Source: Hyphomicrobium sp.
GTDB lineage: Bacteria > Pseudomonadota > Alphaproteobacteria > Rhizobiales > Hyphomicrobiaceae
Assembly (NCBI GenBank): GCA_022844105.1
Contig: JALHMJ010000001.1
Span: forward strand, 1-64,000
Direction: 5' to 3'
DNA length: 64,000 bases
Shown: positions 30,238-39,235 of the stretch, piece after piece
Layout: each line of letters starts with the position of its first letter
How positions within the stretch are numbered: position 1 is the first letter of the stretch
Program-made: the position numbers and the translations under genes
The notes under the pieces: model-generated
The model's input: only the letters and a program-made list of their open reading frames with translations
Database searches by the model: none
Told to the model about the DNA's origin: nothing

Positions 30238-30987
30238 ATGCCGATTGCCACGCCGCTGATGGCCCACGTTCGCAACTGGGCCGCATACTTGGCTCTTGCG
30301 CTGGCGCTTGCGGTTCCGTTCGCCACCTACGCGCAAGATTATCCGGAAGTCGACACCGCGCTCGTCGTGTCCGTCGATGTGTCGAATTCCGTCGATGCAA
30401 CTCGATACCGGCTGCAATTGGAGGGGATTGCCAAGGCGCTGGAAGATGATGGTGTCGTCGAGGCGATACTGGCCGGGAGCCGCGGCAGCATCATGATCTC
30501 GCTCGTCATGTGGGCCGACAAGCCTAAGATCTCCGTTCCGTGGACGCGCATTTCTTCGAAAGAGGACGCTGCGGCGGTGGCGCAACAGGTTCGCCGCCTG
30601 CCGCGAGAGGGCGGGGAGTTTACCTGCATGTCCGGCATGATGCGCATGGTGGCCGACAAGGTCGTCACGCAAATTCCAGCACAGGCGGCACGCATCGTGG
30701 TCGATGTGTCAGGGGACGGCAAGGACAACTGCAACCGCGAGGAGCCGATTGACATCGTGCGCGACGAACTCGTCAACTCGGGCGTCATTATCAACGGTTT
30801 GCCGATCCTGGAGGGCGATGATGGCCCGTCGCTGGAAGGTTGGTATTCCGAACACGTCATCGGAGGGCCCGGCGCGTTCGTTCTGCCGGCCAAGGGTTTC
30901 GGCGACTTCGAACGTGCCATCCGGCAGAAGTTCGTCAACGAGATCAGCGGCACCACTCCGGCCTCTCGGTACGCAAAAGCGGACTGA
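30238..30987 (+). CDS. DUF1194 exported protein with VWA-like fold
   Basis: 249 residues with a signal peptide ending near TYAQD. The mature part begins VDTALVVSVDVSNSVD, a MIDAS-like DxSxS motif typical of von Willebrand A domains, and continues with VVDVSGDGKDNC and a conserved end (GGPGAFVLPAKGFGDFERAIRQKFVNEI). This is the DUF1194 family of alphaproteobacteria, whose role is not established. It is presumably periplasmic and binds a divalent metal. A hairpin overlaps its stop codon. Confidence 0.88.
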   Translation: MPIATPLMAHVRNWAAYLALALALAVPFATYAQDYPEVDTALVVSVDVSNSVDATRYRLQLEGIAKALEDDGVVEAILAGSRGSIMISLVMWADKPKISVPWTRISSKEDAAAVAQQVRRLPREGGEFTCMSGMMRMVADKVVTQIPAQAARIVVDVSGDGKDNCNREEPIDIVRDELVNSGVIINGLPILEGDDGPSLEGWYSEHVIGGPGAFVLPAKGFGDFERAIRQKFVNEISGTTPASRYAKAD

Positions 30988-31000
30988 TTCCAGTCCGCTT
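30977..31000 (+). terminator. Hairpin terminator overlapping the DUF1194 stop codon
   Basis: Perfect ten-base arms AAGCGGACTG (30977-30986) and CAGTCCGCTT (30991-31000) with loop ATTC. The TGA stop lies within the left arm and loop. Weak T content follows. Confidence 0.6.
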
Positions 31001-31031
31001 CGCGTATCGAGGGACTTGTGCGGGCTAGCGA

Positions 31032-31232
31032 TCAGGTATCGTTCATGGTCGCTGGCTGGCACTTCCACCGCTTGACCGTCCACTGCGGGTGCGTTTCCTG
31101 CCAGTTGGCGAGAAATGGCGGAGCGAGTAGCGCGCATTGGATTGTGTCCATGTCGCCGTCCACGGGCAGGGTGTAATCCTTGCAGCTGGATGGGTCTGCA
31201 ATCATGCAGGCTGATATGATGATCGTCAGCAT
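31032..31232 (-). CDS. Small cysteine-containing exported protein, unknown
   Basis: 66-residue product (MLTIIISACMIADPSSCKDYTLPVDG...) with GGGAGAAC well placed before the ATG at 31232. The N-terminus is a short hydrophobic stretch with ISAC, which could be a minimal signal or lipobox. Four cysteines are spaced as two likely pairs. Short proteins of this pattern (D-x-S-x-C-K-D-Y) occur widely in alphaproteobacteria without assigned function. Third-position bias fits a real gene. Confidence 0.65.
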   Translation of the reverse strand: MLTIIISACMIADPSSCKDYTLPVDGDMDTIQCALLAPPFLANWQETHPQWTVKRWKCQPATMNDT

Positions 31233-31396
31233 TGGGCGTTGTTCTCCCGGTTTTGTTTGTGCGGGCTAGACCCCCGAGGCCACGCCGGCCGAAGCCGACG
31301 CCGCATAAGATGACTTACGCCTGCACCTTTGGCGCGGATCAACAGTCGAGTTCGGGCGTTATTATATGTCGGCTCGGGCTTGCTGGGATTTGCCGG

Positions 31397-32197
31397 TCAT
31401 CCGGTCAGCAGCATCTCACCTTTGCCGATGGACGCGAGATCGCCAGCGAAGCGACGGACCTTTGAGGGTAGCGGTGCCGGGGCCAGCGGGCCCAATTCGG
31501 CCGCTACAAAACGGCTGATCAGGCGCAGAAAAACCATATCGTGCAGGCCACAATCGGCGAAAGTCGCCAGCATGTCGTCTGCCTTCGGACCGATGAGCGT
31601 GCCGCGGCGCATCAGCGGCCCGGCGCCCGGACCAAAGCCACCTTCGGCCCAGATTGTCCCGCCGGCCATGCGCGAACCGGCCGCCGCTCCGGTCTTGCCC
31701 GCGACGACAATCGTGCCCCGGCGCATACGATCTCCAGCGCGTTCGCCGATATCTCCGCCAACGTGGATGATGCCGCCGGCCATGCCGAACTTCTCACCGT
31801 GCAGCAGACCTCCAACATAGCCGCCGGCCGATCCGGCAACGGTAATCAGGCCGCCCTTCATTCCGGCGCCGAGATAGTTTCCGGCCGTGCCGCGGATGTC
31901 GAGACGTCCGCCCTTCATGTAGCGGCCGGCGTACTGACCGGCATCGCCCTCGACGATGAGCGTGCCGGATGCCAAGTGATCGCCGATGCCGTCGCAGGCC
32001 AGTGTCGTCTGCGCCAACACAAGCGTGCCTGCGTCGTTCGTGGACGTGATTTCAAACAGATCGCCGAGCGTGCCGCCCTCGAAAGGCAGTCGCGCGACGT
32101 CTTCTTGCGATTGCGCGGTCAGCTGCGCTGGCTGTAAACAGGAAAGGTCGAGCCGGCCGACGGGGACGGATCTCAGACGCAGCTTGAGCCCGCTCAT
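31397..32197 (-). CDS. fhcC: Formyltransferase/hydrolase complex subunit C
   Basis: 266-residue subunit related to formylmethanofuran dehydrogenase subunit C. It forms a right-handed beta-helix from repeats such as GDAGQYAGRYMKGGRLDIRG and GTAGNYLGAGMKGG. In the bacterial Fhc complex it scaffolds subunits A and D and is thought to guide the formyl-methanofuran tail between active sites. Its start overlaps the fhcD stop (ATGA). Last gene of fhcBADC, the order known from methylotrophic bacteria. Confidence 0.96.
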   Translation of the reverse strand: MSGLKLRLRSVPVGRLDLSCLQPAQLTAQSQEDVARLPFEGGTLGDLFEITSTNDAGTLVLAQTTLACDGIGDHLASGTLIVEGDAGQYAGRYMKGGRLDIRGTAGNYLGAGMKGGLITVAGSAGGYVGGLLHGEKFGMAGGIIHVGGDIGERAGDRMRRGTIVVAGKTGAAAGSRMAGGTIWAEGGFGPGAGPLMRRGTLIGPKADDMLATFADCGLHDMVFLRLISRFVAAELGPLAPAPLPSKVRRFAGDLASIGKGEMLLTG

Positions 32198-33111
32198 GCG
32201 ACGTAATCCTTCAGGTGATAGTGGAACTGGCCAAGCTTGCCGCCGTAATTGCCGGCTGAAACGCGCGTGACACCTTTCGCAGCGCCGATGTCGGTCACAG
32301 CTTTGAGGCCAACGCGCATGGCATTCGACACGGCCTGCGACGTCAATCCGTCGATGACGATTTCGAGCACGGCGATCGTGTCCGGGTCGAGTTCGGTCTC
32401 AGTCGTGCCGCGCAGGGTTGGGCAAAAGGCGTTATTGGTCGAGGCGAGAGCGCCTTTGTACTTGGAACCGACTTTCGAACCCGAGCGCACGATGCCGCCC
32501 GGGAACGGGGTGATCACATCGGGCACCCTCGCGATCGCTGCGACGGCAGCTTCTGCGGTTTCCAGAAGGCCAGCACGATCACGGCCGAGCATGAGCAAGT
32601 TGCCGCCACCGACTGCATCGGTCGTGACGCCAACGTTATCTTCGATGGTGAATTCACCATCCATGACGGGAACGCGCCAGAAGCGGCGCTTGCCGAGCCG
32701 CTTCGACATCTGCCAGCCGTCGCCGAAGAAACGGGGGCCGGCGGAAAGCGCCAGCCGCTGGGAACTGTCGAGGCCATTGTAGCAAGCCGAGCCGGGGCTC
32801 GTCAGGACGCATTGTCCGACGCGATTTTTCAGTTGCGGCAGTATCGCGTCGGGAGAGAAGCCGAATATGAGAACGCGCACGCCGGGGCGGCCATCGGGCG
32901 TTTCAGAGGCGGGGATCTCGTAATCAATGCCGCACTCGGCGCCGCAGCCGATGACCGACGTGCCAAAGCCCGTCATCGTCGTGGCCGCGATCATCGCCCA
33001 TTTGGCGCTGTCGGCGGTGATGATGAGGGCGGTGCCGCTCATTCCGAATGCCTCGGCAAAGGTATCGTCGATGGCGACGCCGTTGACCTTCATGTTCTGG
33101 CTCGGTGTCAT
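32194..33111 (-). CDS. fhcD: Formylmethanofuran--H4MPT formyltransferase subunit
   Basis: 305-residue cytoplasmic enzyme moving the formyl group from formyl-H4MPT to methanofuran (bacterial direction) in formaldehyde oxidation. Diagnostic segments are VNGVAIDDTFAEAFGM at the N-terminus, GCGAECGIDYEIP, and TPFPGGIVRSGSKVGSKYK. The start at 33111 gives the four-base overlap with fhcA; an 11-codon upstream extension would run into fhcA coding sequence. Confidence 0.97.
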   Translation of the reverse strand: MTPSQNMKVNGVAIDDTFAEAFGMSGTALIITADSAKWAMIAATTMTGFGTSVIGCGAECGIDYEIPASETPDGRPGVRVLIFGFSPDAILPQLKNRVGQCVLTSPGSACYNGLDSSQRLALSAGPRFFGDGWQMSKRLGKRRFWRVPVMDGEFTIEDNVGVTTDAVGGGNLLMLGRDRAGLLETAEAAVAAIARVPDVITPFPGGIVRSGSKVGSKYKGALASTNNAFCPTLRGTTETELDPDTIAVLEIVIDGLTSQAVSNAMRVGLKAVTDIGAAKGVTRVSAGNYGGKLGQFHYHLKDYVA

Positions 33112-34793
33112 GTGCGCGCCCCGGTCGGGTGGACCACGAGACATCCGCAGGTGCCGGGCGCGTGGCCGCAGCCGGCGGTGATGATTTCGTCGTCGTGGAG
33201 ACGGAAGTTCTCCATCTGCACGGTGTGATAGCTGTCGAAGTAATCTTTCAACGGCTTTTCCGCGCGCTTGCGATCGTATTCGGGGCGAACGACGTGCGTT
33301 GCGCCAGTGACGACTTTTACAATTCGCCCGTTGCGCACGATCAGTTCGCCGTTCTTGAAGACGAAAAGCGGTGTCGTGAACATCGCCTCGCGGTCCGGGT
33401 TGTCATCATAGACGGTGATGTCGGCGTTGGCGCCGGGGCCGAGATGTCCGCGATCCCTCAATCCGAGTGATCTGGCCGGGCCGGCGCGGGTCATGATGGC
33501 GATTTCATAGAGCGAGTATTCACGGGTGAGCGATCCGAGGATCGTCGCCGCCTGGGCGCCGGGGTGGATCCGGCGCAGCATTTCGTTGCGGAACGTCTTG
33601 TCCATGAGCAGGCGGATCAGATGCGGATAGGTCGTGAAGGGTGCGCCATTGGGGTGATCCGTCGTCAGGAAGACGCGCCAGGGATCATTGACCAGCAGGA
33701 ACATTTCCAGCCCAATCGCCCATTGGAGCGCGTTGACGAAGCTCTTGTCGCGATACTTCATCGGCACGACGCCGCAGCCGGCGTCGCATTCAATATCCAT
33801 GACCACCCACTTCTTGGGGTGAGCGCTCTTGGTGTTTCCGTACTGGCGCATCGAGTCGCCCGACGCGGTGCAGGTCTGGCCGAACAGGATCTGGCCGATG
33901 TCGATGGAGACGTTCGTGTATTGGTTGATCAGTTCGGCGATTTCGGCGGCGCCTGACGAAAACTTCATATCGCCTTCGGTGCCGTAGCTGTGGAACTGAA
34001 TGTGGGTGAGGTGGATCGGCGTGCCTTCCGAGGCGCGGATGGTGGCGAGCGTCGTATCCTTGTTGCCGGGCACACCCAGGTTGCAACCGTGGATGTGGAT
34101 GGGATGGGGGACGCCCAATTCCTGCAGCGAGCGGCCGAGCGTCAAGATAATGTCGCGGGGCGTGACGCCGTAAAAGACATGCTTCTCGTCAAGGTCGAGC
34201 GCGCGCTGATTAAACTTGAACGCCGAAATGCCGCCGGGATTGACGACCTTGACGGCGAGCGCCTGGGCCGCGTGCATGCTCCAGGCAATATAATCCTTGA
34301 TCTCATCCTTGTGCGCGCCGCGCGTCAGCAATCGCAGGAAATAATCGTCCGAGCCGAGCATGACGAACGCGCCCTTGTCGATCATGGGCGTGTCGGCCAT
34401 CTCCATATGCGCCTGGCGCGCGTTGGCCGGCAGCATCGCGGGCTCAAAGGCGGCGGTATAGCCCATTTCGGCGTAGCGATAGCCGGCGGTCAGCGTCGAG
34501 GGGACGGCATGGCCACAGCCCGAACGCGTTAAATCTCCGCGTTGAACCTCGTGGCCCTGATGATCCTCCGGCAGCATCATGCGTGCAATCGTGACCTTGC
34601 CGCCGCCGATGTGCGAGTGCGGGTCGATGCCGCCTGCCATCACGACTTTGCCGGCGAGGTTGTATTCCTGATGCACGGTTTCGCCGGCACTTGGTGTCAC
34701 GATACGACCGTCGCGCACATGGATGTCGCGGATTTCGCCGTCGACGCCGTTGGCCGGGTCGTAGACCTTACCGCCGGTGAACTTGATCAACAT
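33108..34793 (-). CDS. fhcA: Formyltransferase/hydrolase complex subunit A (amidohydrolase)
   Basis: 561-residue amidohydrolase that releases formate from formylmethanofuran. Metal-binding motif DPHSHIGGGKVTIAR near 58-72, later histidines in HPIHIHGCN and HLTHIQFHSYG, and DHPNGAPFTTYPHLIRLLMD towards the C-terminus. It is the homologue of archaeal FwdA/FmdA but works in a hydrolytic, not a redox, complex in bacteria. Tightly coupled to fhcD. Confidence 0.97.
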   Translation of the reverse strand: MLIKFTGGKVYDPANGVDGEIRDIHVRDGRIVTPSAGETVHQEYNLAGKVVMAGGIDPHSHIGGGKVTIARMMLPEDHQGHEVQRGDLTRSGCGHAVPSTLTAGYRYAEMGYTAAFEPAMLPANARQAHMEMADTPMIDKGAFVMLGSDDYFLRLLTRGAHKDEIKDYIAWSMHAAQALAVKVVNPGGISAFKFNQRALDLDEKHVFYGVTPRDIILTLGRSLQELGVPHPIHIHGCNLGVPGNKDTTLATIRASEGTPIHLTHIQFHSYGTEGDMKFSSGAAEIAELINQYTNVSIDIGQILFGQTCTASGDSMRQYGNTKSAHPKKWVVMDIECDAGCGVVPMKYRDKSFVNALQWAIGLEMFLLVNDPWRVFLTTDHPNGAPFTTYPHLIRLLMDKTFRNEMLRRIHPGAQAATILGSLTREYSLYEIAIMTRAGPARSLGLRDRGHLGPGANADITVYDDNPDREAMFTTPLFVFKNGELIVRNGRIVKVVTGATHVVRPEYDRKRAEKPLKDYFDSYHTVQMENFRLHDDEIITAGCGHAPGTCGCLVVHPTGART

Positions 34794-34814
34794 GGAGCAA
34801 TTGTCTTTCGCGGT

Positions 34815-36116
34815 TCAAAGAGCGGCTTCGAGGGCGGCGAGAACGTCGACCGTGCGGGGCAGACCCGCGGCGCGTTCCAGATCGCGAAGCGGGAGGGACA
34901 CGACGCTGTCACAGCGCACGAGCTGACCCTTGTGGTCGATGCCGGGCGTGCCGACTGGAATGTAAACGGCCGGCTCCTTGGCAAGCTTGAGGTCGTGCGA
35001 GCCGATCACGACGGTGGGAATATCCGTCGCGGGCGGGGAGAGATCTGCGGTGAAGGTCGAAAGCCAGACCAAGCAGTCGGTTTGACCTGATGCGATGAGC
35101 TTTGGAATTGCGAACAGGTTGGCGTCATACTTGGGCTGACCGGTCGCAAAGCTGACGCGCAGGGGGTAGCCCGATTGCCAGGTGCACACGGACACGGCCG
35201 TGCTCGCGCCTTCGTTGCCGCCCAGCGACAATCCCGCGAAGCGCTGCTTGACGTTCAGATCTTTCACAAACTCGCAGATCTGATGGACGGTCAGGTCTGC
35301 GTTGGGAAAATCAAGATCTGGCGGCACCCAAACGACGACGCCGTAGTCGGCCTTGTGGCAGCGGGCGAGCAGATCTTCGATCTGGGATCTGGGGACACCG
35401 GCAATATCGCCAGCCGGCAGCGGCACGCCCTTGTGCAGGGTGCGCAGAGCGGAAACGATCTCGCCTATTCGCTGCTTGGCACAGTTGATCTGGATGACGT
35501 CGCCGATGCGCGTGCCAACGGCTGCCGAAGTGTCATAGCCTTCGCCAAGAAAGACGATCGTGCGCTTGGGCGGCGCTTCGGAGAACATCGATTTCTCATT
35601 GCAGACGATGCGTTCGAAAAAGCGCGGGTGGAACGTGTGGACGTCGCTTGCAATGATGAACAGGTCGGCGCGGTTGCGGGCTTCCGTCAGCGTCGTCATG
35701 ATGTAGCCGCTCGTCTGCAACACCTTGATGTTGCGGCCCTGTGCCTCGCTAAAGGCATGGTCAACGACCCCGCGTGACTTGTCGGCGATCGACATGATCG
35801 CGCGCATGCCGTCGACATCCGTCGCAAGGCCACCGAATGCGGGAAGCCGCGCGTTGCCGATCAATGCCGCGGCGGCAGCGATCGCTTCGGGCAGCGAGAC
35901 CTCCTTGCCGCCGACGCGCGGCATGGGTTGCGTCAATGGACGTTCGAATCCTGCCTTGGCCTTATCGCAGCCGTTGCGGGTCACTTTGAGGGTCTGGCCG
36001 GCGCGAGCGATTTCGAGATCATCGCAACGCAGGCCGCAGAATGGGCAGGTCACGTGAGCATGTGTTTGTGAAGCGGACGCCGGTGCTGTCTGAGCACCCG
36101 CTTGGACAGCGGTCAT
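34815..36116 (-). CDS. fhcB: Formyltransferase/hydrolase complex subunit B
   Basis: 433-residue relative of the molybdopterin-binding subunit of formylmethanofuran dehydrogenase. Known bacterial FhcB lacks the metallocofactor and is regarded as structural. Here the N-terminal cysteines CPFCGLRC (C24, C27, C31) remain. VVIGSHDLKLAKEPAVYIPVGTPGIDHKGQLVRCDSVV forms the conserved C-terminal part. Start at 36116 is chosen because upstream sequence lacks coding features; the ribosome site is weak. First gene of fhcBADC, divergent from the MxaD-like gene. Confidence 0.93.
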   Translation of the reverse strand: MTAVQAGAQTAPASASQTHAHVTCPFCGLRCDDLEIARAGQTLKVTRNGCDKAKAGFERPLTQPMPRVGGKEVSLPEAIAAAAALIGNARLPAFGGLATDVDGMRAIMSIADKSRGVVDHAFSEAQGRNIKVLQTSGYIMTTLTEARNRADLFIIASDVHTFHPRFFERIVCNEKSMFSEAPPKRTIVFLGEGYDTSAAVGTRIGDVIQINCAKQRIGEIVSALRTLHKGVPLPAGDIAGVPRSQIEDLLARCHKADYGVVVWVPPDLDFPNADLTVHQICEFVKDLNVKQRFAGLSLGGNEGASTAVSVCTWQSGYPLRVSFATGQPKYDANLFAIPKLIASGQTDCLVWLSTFTADLSPPATDIPTVVIGSHDLKLAKEPAVYIPVGTPGIDHKGQLVRCDSVVSLPLRDLERAAGLPRTVDVLAALEAAL

Positions 36117-36336
36117 TGGCTGGGGCTCGTTCTTTAGTTGGAGGCGCACAAAAGCATGGACGCCTGTCGCTGACAACTGCGTTGGTCGGGTGGCTTGGCC
36201 GCGGTCAGGCGGCGAAAAAGCGCAGATTGACAGCTTGGGAAAAGCATCCAATTGCGCTCACAATCGTCGCTCACTATGGTGCGCGCCCGCGGGACCCGAG
36301 CAGTGGCCGCAGAGCATTGGTTGTGGAGGAGACTTT

Positions 36337-36867
36337 ATGGTGAGAATGCTGGCATACTTTCTGGTCGCGCTCGCGGCGCTTCTGCCTGCTGCCGCCAACG
36401 CGCATGGCCCTTCGCGCCAAAAGGTCGTCTCCAAGATCGAAATCAACGCGCCCGCCGACAAGGTATGGGCTGTGATAGGCAACTTCCAAGATATGAGTTG
36501 GCATCCCGCAGTTGCGAAGACGGAAGGCACTGGGGGCAATGATGTTGGAGCAACCCGCACGCTGACGCTTAAGTCGGGTGGCGCAATTAACGAGAAGCTG
36601 ACGAAATACTCCGCCGCCGAGCGGGGCATGGGCTACGAAATCACCGACGTCGACGTTAAAGTTCTTCCAGTCACCAATTATGCCGCGCAGATCAACGTAT
36701 CGGGCACGGCCGAGAAGACGATCGTCGAATGGCGGGCCGCCTTCTATCGTGGATTCGTCAACAACGATCCGCCGCCGGAACTTTCAGATGAAGCGGCCGT
36801 CAAAGCTGTGACCGACATCGTTCAGGGCGGCCTTGGTGCGCTGAAGAAGAAATTCGAGGGCGGTTGA
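36337..36867 (+). CDS. SRPBCC family periplasmic protein, MxaD-like
   Basis: 176-residue protein with a signal peptide (MVRMLAYFLVALAALLPAAANA) and a START/SRPBCC ligand-binding domain (KIEINAPADKVWAVIGNFQDMSWHP... to VTDIVQGGLGALKKKFEG). MxaD of methanol dehydrogenase clusters is of this type, and the present context (fhc, xox) supports the comparison. MxaD was proposed to aid electron transfer from MDH to cytochrome c, so a similar role with XoxF is possible. GGAGGA precedes the ATG at 36337. A YVTN protein gene follows by five bases. Confidence 0.82.
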   Translation: MVRMLAYFLVALAALLPAAANAHGPSRQKVVSKIEINAPADKVWAVIGNFQDMSWHPAVAKTEGTGGNDVGATRTLTLKSGGAINEKLTKYSAAERGMGYEITDVDVKVLPVTNYAAQINVSGTAEKTIVEWRAAFYRGFVNNDPPPELSDEAAVKAVTDIVQGGLGALKKKFEGG

Positions 36868-36871
36868 TCGC

Positions 36872-37876
36872 GTGACCGTTGCCGGAGATACCCGCATTCA
36901 CTCTGCCCGGCTGCGTGCCGGGCAGTTTGTTTTCTTGATGCTGCTGTGCACGCCGGCCGCGAATCTGGCGCACGCAGGCGAAAAGGCCACTGGGTCTGCG
37001 CGGACTGCTTATGTGACCAATCAGCTTGGAAATAGCCTTTCCATTGTCGATCTGGCGAGCGGCAAGCAAACGGACGAGATTTCAATCGGCGGCAAACCAG
37101 CGGGCATTGCGCTCTCGCATGACGGCGCGCGGGCCTATGTCGCCGCACCTGATGGCCGTGAGGTCATCCTTGTCGATACGGCCACGAAGGCCGTCGTTGC
37201 GCGGGCCGCTGTGGGGCAGGGCCCCTTAGGGATCGCCGTCAATCCGCGAACGGGCATCGTTTACGTTGCCGATTGGTACCAACACCGGCTGTTTGCCCTC
37301 GATCCGGCGACATTGGCTATCAAAGCCACGGTCGAGACGGGGCAATCGCCATCAGGGGTTGCCGTGACGGCCGATGGCGCGATCATTTTCACCGCCGACC
37401 GGGATAGCAACCAGCTGTCGATCATCGACGCGGCGACATTCAAAGTGACGGGAACGATTCCGACCGGCGAACGTCCGTTCGGAGTGACCATCGACGACAC
37501 GGCGGGCCGTATCTACACGGCCAACGTCGGCTCGAACTCGATCACGGTTCTCGACCTGAAATCCCGCATGCGAGTGCGTGACGTTCCCGTTGGGTTGCGG
37601 CCCTATGCCGTGGCGCGGGCCGGCGATCGGCTCTTCGTGACCAATCAGCATGATGAATCTCTGTCCGTGATCGATGCTGTGACCCTTGCGCTCGTGGCAA
37701 CGATCCGCGTCGGCGGTTTTCCGGAAGGTATCGAAGCGGATCCCTCCGGAAAAGCGGTTTGGGTCGCCTGCTGGGATGCCAATACGCTGGAGAAGGTCGA
37801 CGTGGCAACGCTGACAGTTACTGTTCGCGTTCCGGTTGGGAATGGTCCGCGGGCGTTCGGCCGTTTCCTCCACTGA
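36872..37876 (+). CDS. YVTN family beta-propeller protein, periplasmic
   Basis: 334 residues with a signal peptide (cleavage near AHAGEK) and seven blades with repeats such as TAYVTNQLGNSLSIVDLASGK and IYTANVGSNSITVLDLKS. Related propellers accompany PQQ-dependent alcohol oxidation clusters. No active site can be named; binding of a partner protein, metal or PQQ is possible. Start GTG at 36872, five bases after the MxaD-like gene, so the two form a transcriptional unit. A second propeller of similar type is at 49915. Confidence 0.85.
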   Translation: MTVAGDTRIHSARLRAGQFVFLMLLCTPAANLAHAGEKATGSARTAYVTNQLGNSLSIVDLASGKQTDEISIGGKPAGIALSHDGARAYVAAPDGREVILVDTATKAVVARAAVGQGPLGIAVNPRTGIVYVADWYQHRLFALDPATLAIKATVETGQSPSGVAVTADGAIIFTADRDSNQLSIIDAATFKVTGTIPTGERPFGVTIDDTAGRIYTANVGSNSITVLDLKSRMRVRDVPVGLRPYAVARAGDRLFVTNQHDESLSVIDAVTLALVATIRVGGFPEGIEADPSGKAVWVACWDANTLEKVDVATLTVTVRVPVGNGPRAFGRFLH

Positions 37877-38096
37877 GCTGGGGGTGCTCGCGAGGAGCGC
37901 GAGGCCCGGCAACCTTAAATCTTCGCAATCTGATCATTTTTGCCTGCCCGGGTGGCCTGCCTTTGGTTAGGTTCCGGCGCACCCGGGCATGCAACCGGCA
38001 TTTAAACAAACATTGCCCTGCCGGGCGTCGCTGTCTTAAAAAGCGGCCCGCCCGTGAGCCCGAGATGGCCTGCAGGGAAATAGGAGGAACTTGAGA

Positions 38097-38777
38097 ATGT
38101 TGCGCTTCGTGCGTGGACTTGCCCCTGTCGTGGCTCTTGCTTTGCTGCTTCCGATCGGTGCCGTGGCGGCCGCGGATCAGCCGCAGCCGGTTGACCTCAT
38201 CTTCAATGCGCGCCACCTCGATCTCGTCGGAAAAGGCGGTGCGGTCGGCTATAAGTTCGAGCATTCCGTCAGCGACGAGAAGCTGTTGGGCAAGCCGTTC
38301 ACCGATGACATCAAGGTCGCCGTGTCGGACGTGACGCCCGATGGGCAGCGAAATGTGATTGTGACCGTCTTTACAGGTGAACGGCAGCGACCGATTCAAA
38401 ATTTCGACGGCGTCAGCATCAATCCGGTTTTCATCTGGTTCTTGGATAAGCTCGTTGACAATTATCGGCTGATGTCTGGCGGCAAACATACTTATCTCAA
38501 GGGGCGTATCAGGGATGCGTTTCTCGACAAGGCGAAGTTAGAACCGGTCAAGGTCGACTTCGGCGGCAAATCGGTTGACGGCTATAAGGTGACGATGGTG
38601 CCGTTCGAACAGGACCCCAACAAGAGCAAGATGCAGGGCTTCGAGAACTCGAAGTTCACGTTCGTGATGAGCAAAGACATTCCGGGCTATTTCTATGAAC
38701 TCAACGCCGAAATATTCAGCACCCAGGCCGGTACCGGTAAGCTGACGGATCGGCTCGTTCTCGTGGAGACAAAGTGA
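38097..38777 (+). CDS. Exported protein of unknown function, methanol island
   Basis: 226-residue product with a signal peptide (RGLAPVVALALLLPIGAVAAA). The mature part looks like a beta-rich lipid- or ligand-binding fold: FNARHLDLVGKGGAVGYKFEHSV, then VTVFTGERQRPIQNFDGVSINPVF, then a long edge strand and FVMSKDIPGYFYELNAEI. AGGAGGAAC lies before the ATG at 38097. The stop overlaps the next start (TGATG), so the two proteins are probably partners. I do not recognise the family, but its position between MxaD-like and SoxYZ-like genes suggests a role in periplasmic methanol oxidation. Confidence 0.78.
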   Translation: MLRFVRGLAPVVALALLLPIGAVAAADQPQPVDLIFNARHLDLVGKGGAVGYKFEHSVSDEKLLGKPFTDDIKVAVSDVTPDGQRNVIVTVFTGERQRPIQNFDGVSINPVFIWFLDKLVDNYRLMSGGKHTYLKGRIRDAFLDKAKLEPVKVDFGGKSVDGYKVTMVPFEQDPNKSKMQGFENSKFTFVMSKDIPGYFYELNAEIFSTQAGTGKLTDRLVLVETK

Positions 38778-39139
38778 TGCGCAAATGGCTATCGGCCGTG
38801 ACGGTCGCGCTTACCGTCTCGCTCGGCGTTCATGCCGCCGGTGCACAGGAGTTGGATGCGGACGTGGCGAATGACTATCCGACGTTTACCCGCGCCGATT
38901 ATGTCTTCGGCTGCATGCAGGTCAACGGCAACACGCGGCTGGCGCTGGAGCGCTGCGCGTGCTCGATCGACGCGATTGCCAGTATCCTGCCGTTCAAGGT
39001 CTACGAGGAGGCCGAAACGATCTTGTCGATCCGTCAGCGCGGTGGTGAGAGCGTCGCGCAATTCAATCGGCCGGAGGCTTTGGCGATCGTGGAGAAGTTG
39101 AAGCAGGCGCAGATCGAGGGCGAACTGCGCTGCTTTTAA
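38777..39139 (+). CDS. Small exported four-cysteine protein, unknown
   Basis: 120 residues: signal peptide ending at AGAQEL, then a helical mature part with GCMQVNGN, ERCACSIDAIAS and a terminal LRCF, giving four cysteines suited to two disulfides. Charged helices (FKVYEEAETILSIRQRGGE) follow. The length and pattern resemble small periplasmic helical partners of dehydrogenases, though there is no haem motif. Translationally coupled to the preceding unknown gene. A strong terminator follows. Confidence 0.78.
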   Translation: MRKWLSAVTVALTVSLGVHAAGAQELDADVANDYPTFTRADYVFGCMQVNGNTRLALERCACSIDAIASILPFKVYEEAETILSIRQRGGESVAQFNRPEALAIVEKLKQAQIEGELRCF

Positions 39140-39168
39140 AGTACGAACGTCGTACCATCGCGCAATAA

Positions 39169-39198
39169 GGGCGCCGTTACGAAACGGCGCCCTTTTCT
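39169..39198 (+). terminator. Rho-independent terminator
   Basis: Ten-base arms GGGCGCCGTT (39169-39178) and AACGGCGCCC (39183-39192) with loop ACGA, followed by TTTTCT. It ends the 36337-39139 unit; the A-rich left flank may also allow function for the opposing gene. Confidence 0.85.
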
Positions 39199-39235
39199 TG
39201 TCGGTCCGTTCTTTTTCGTGCGGCTCAAAGCCGGT

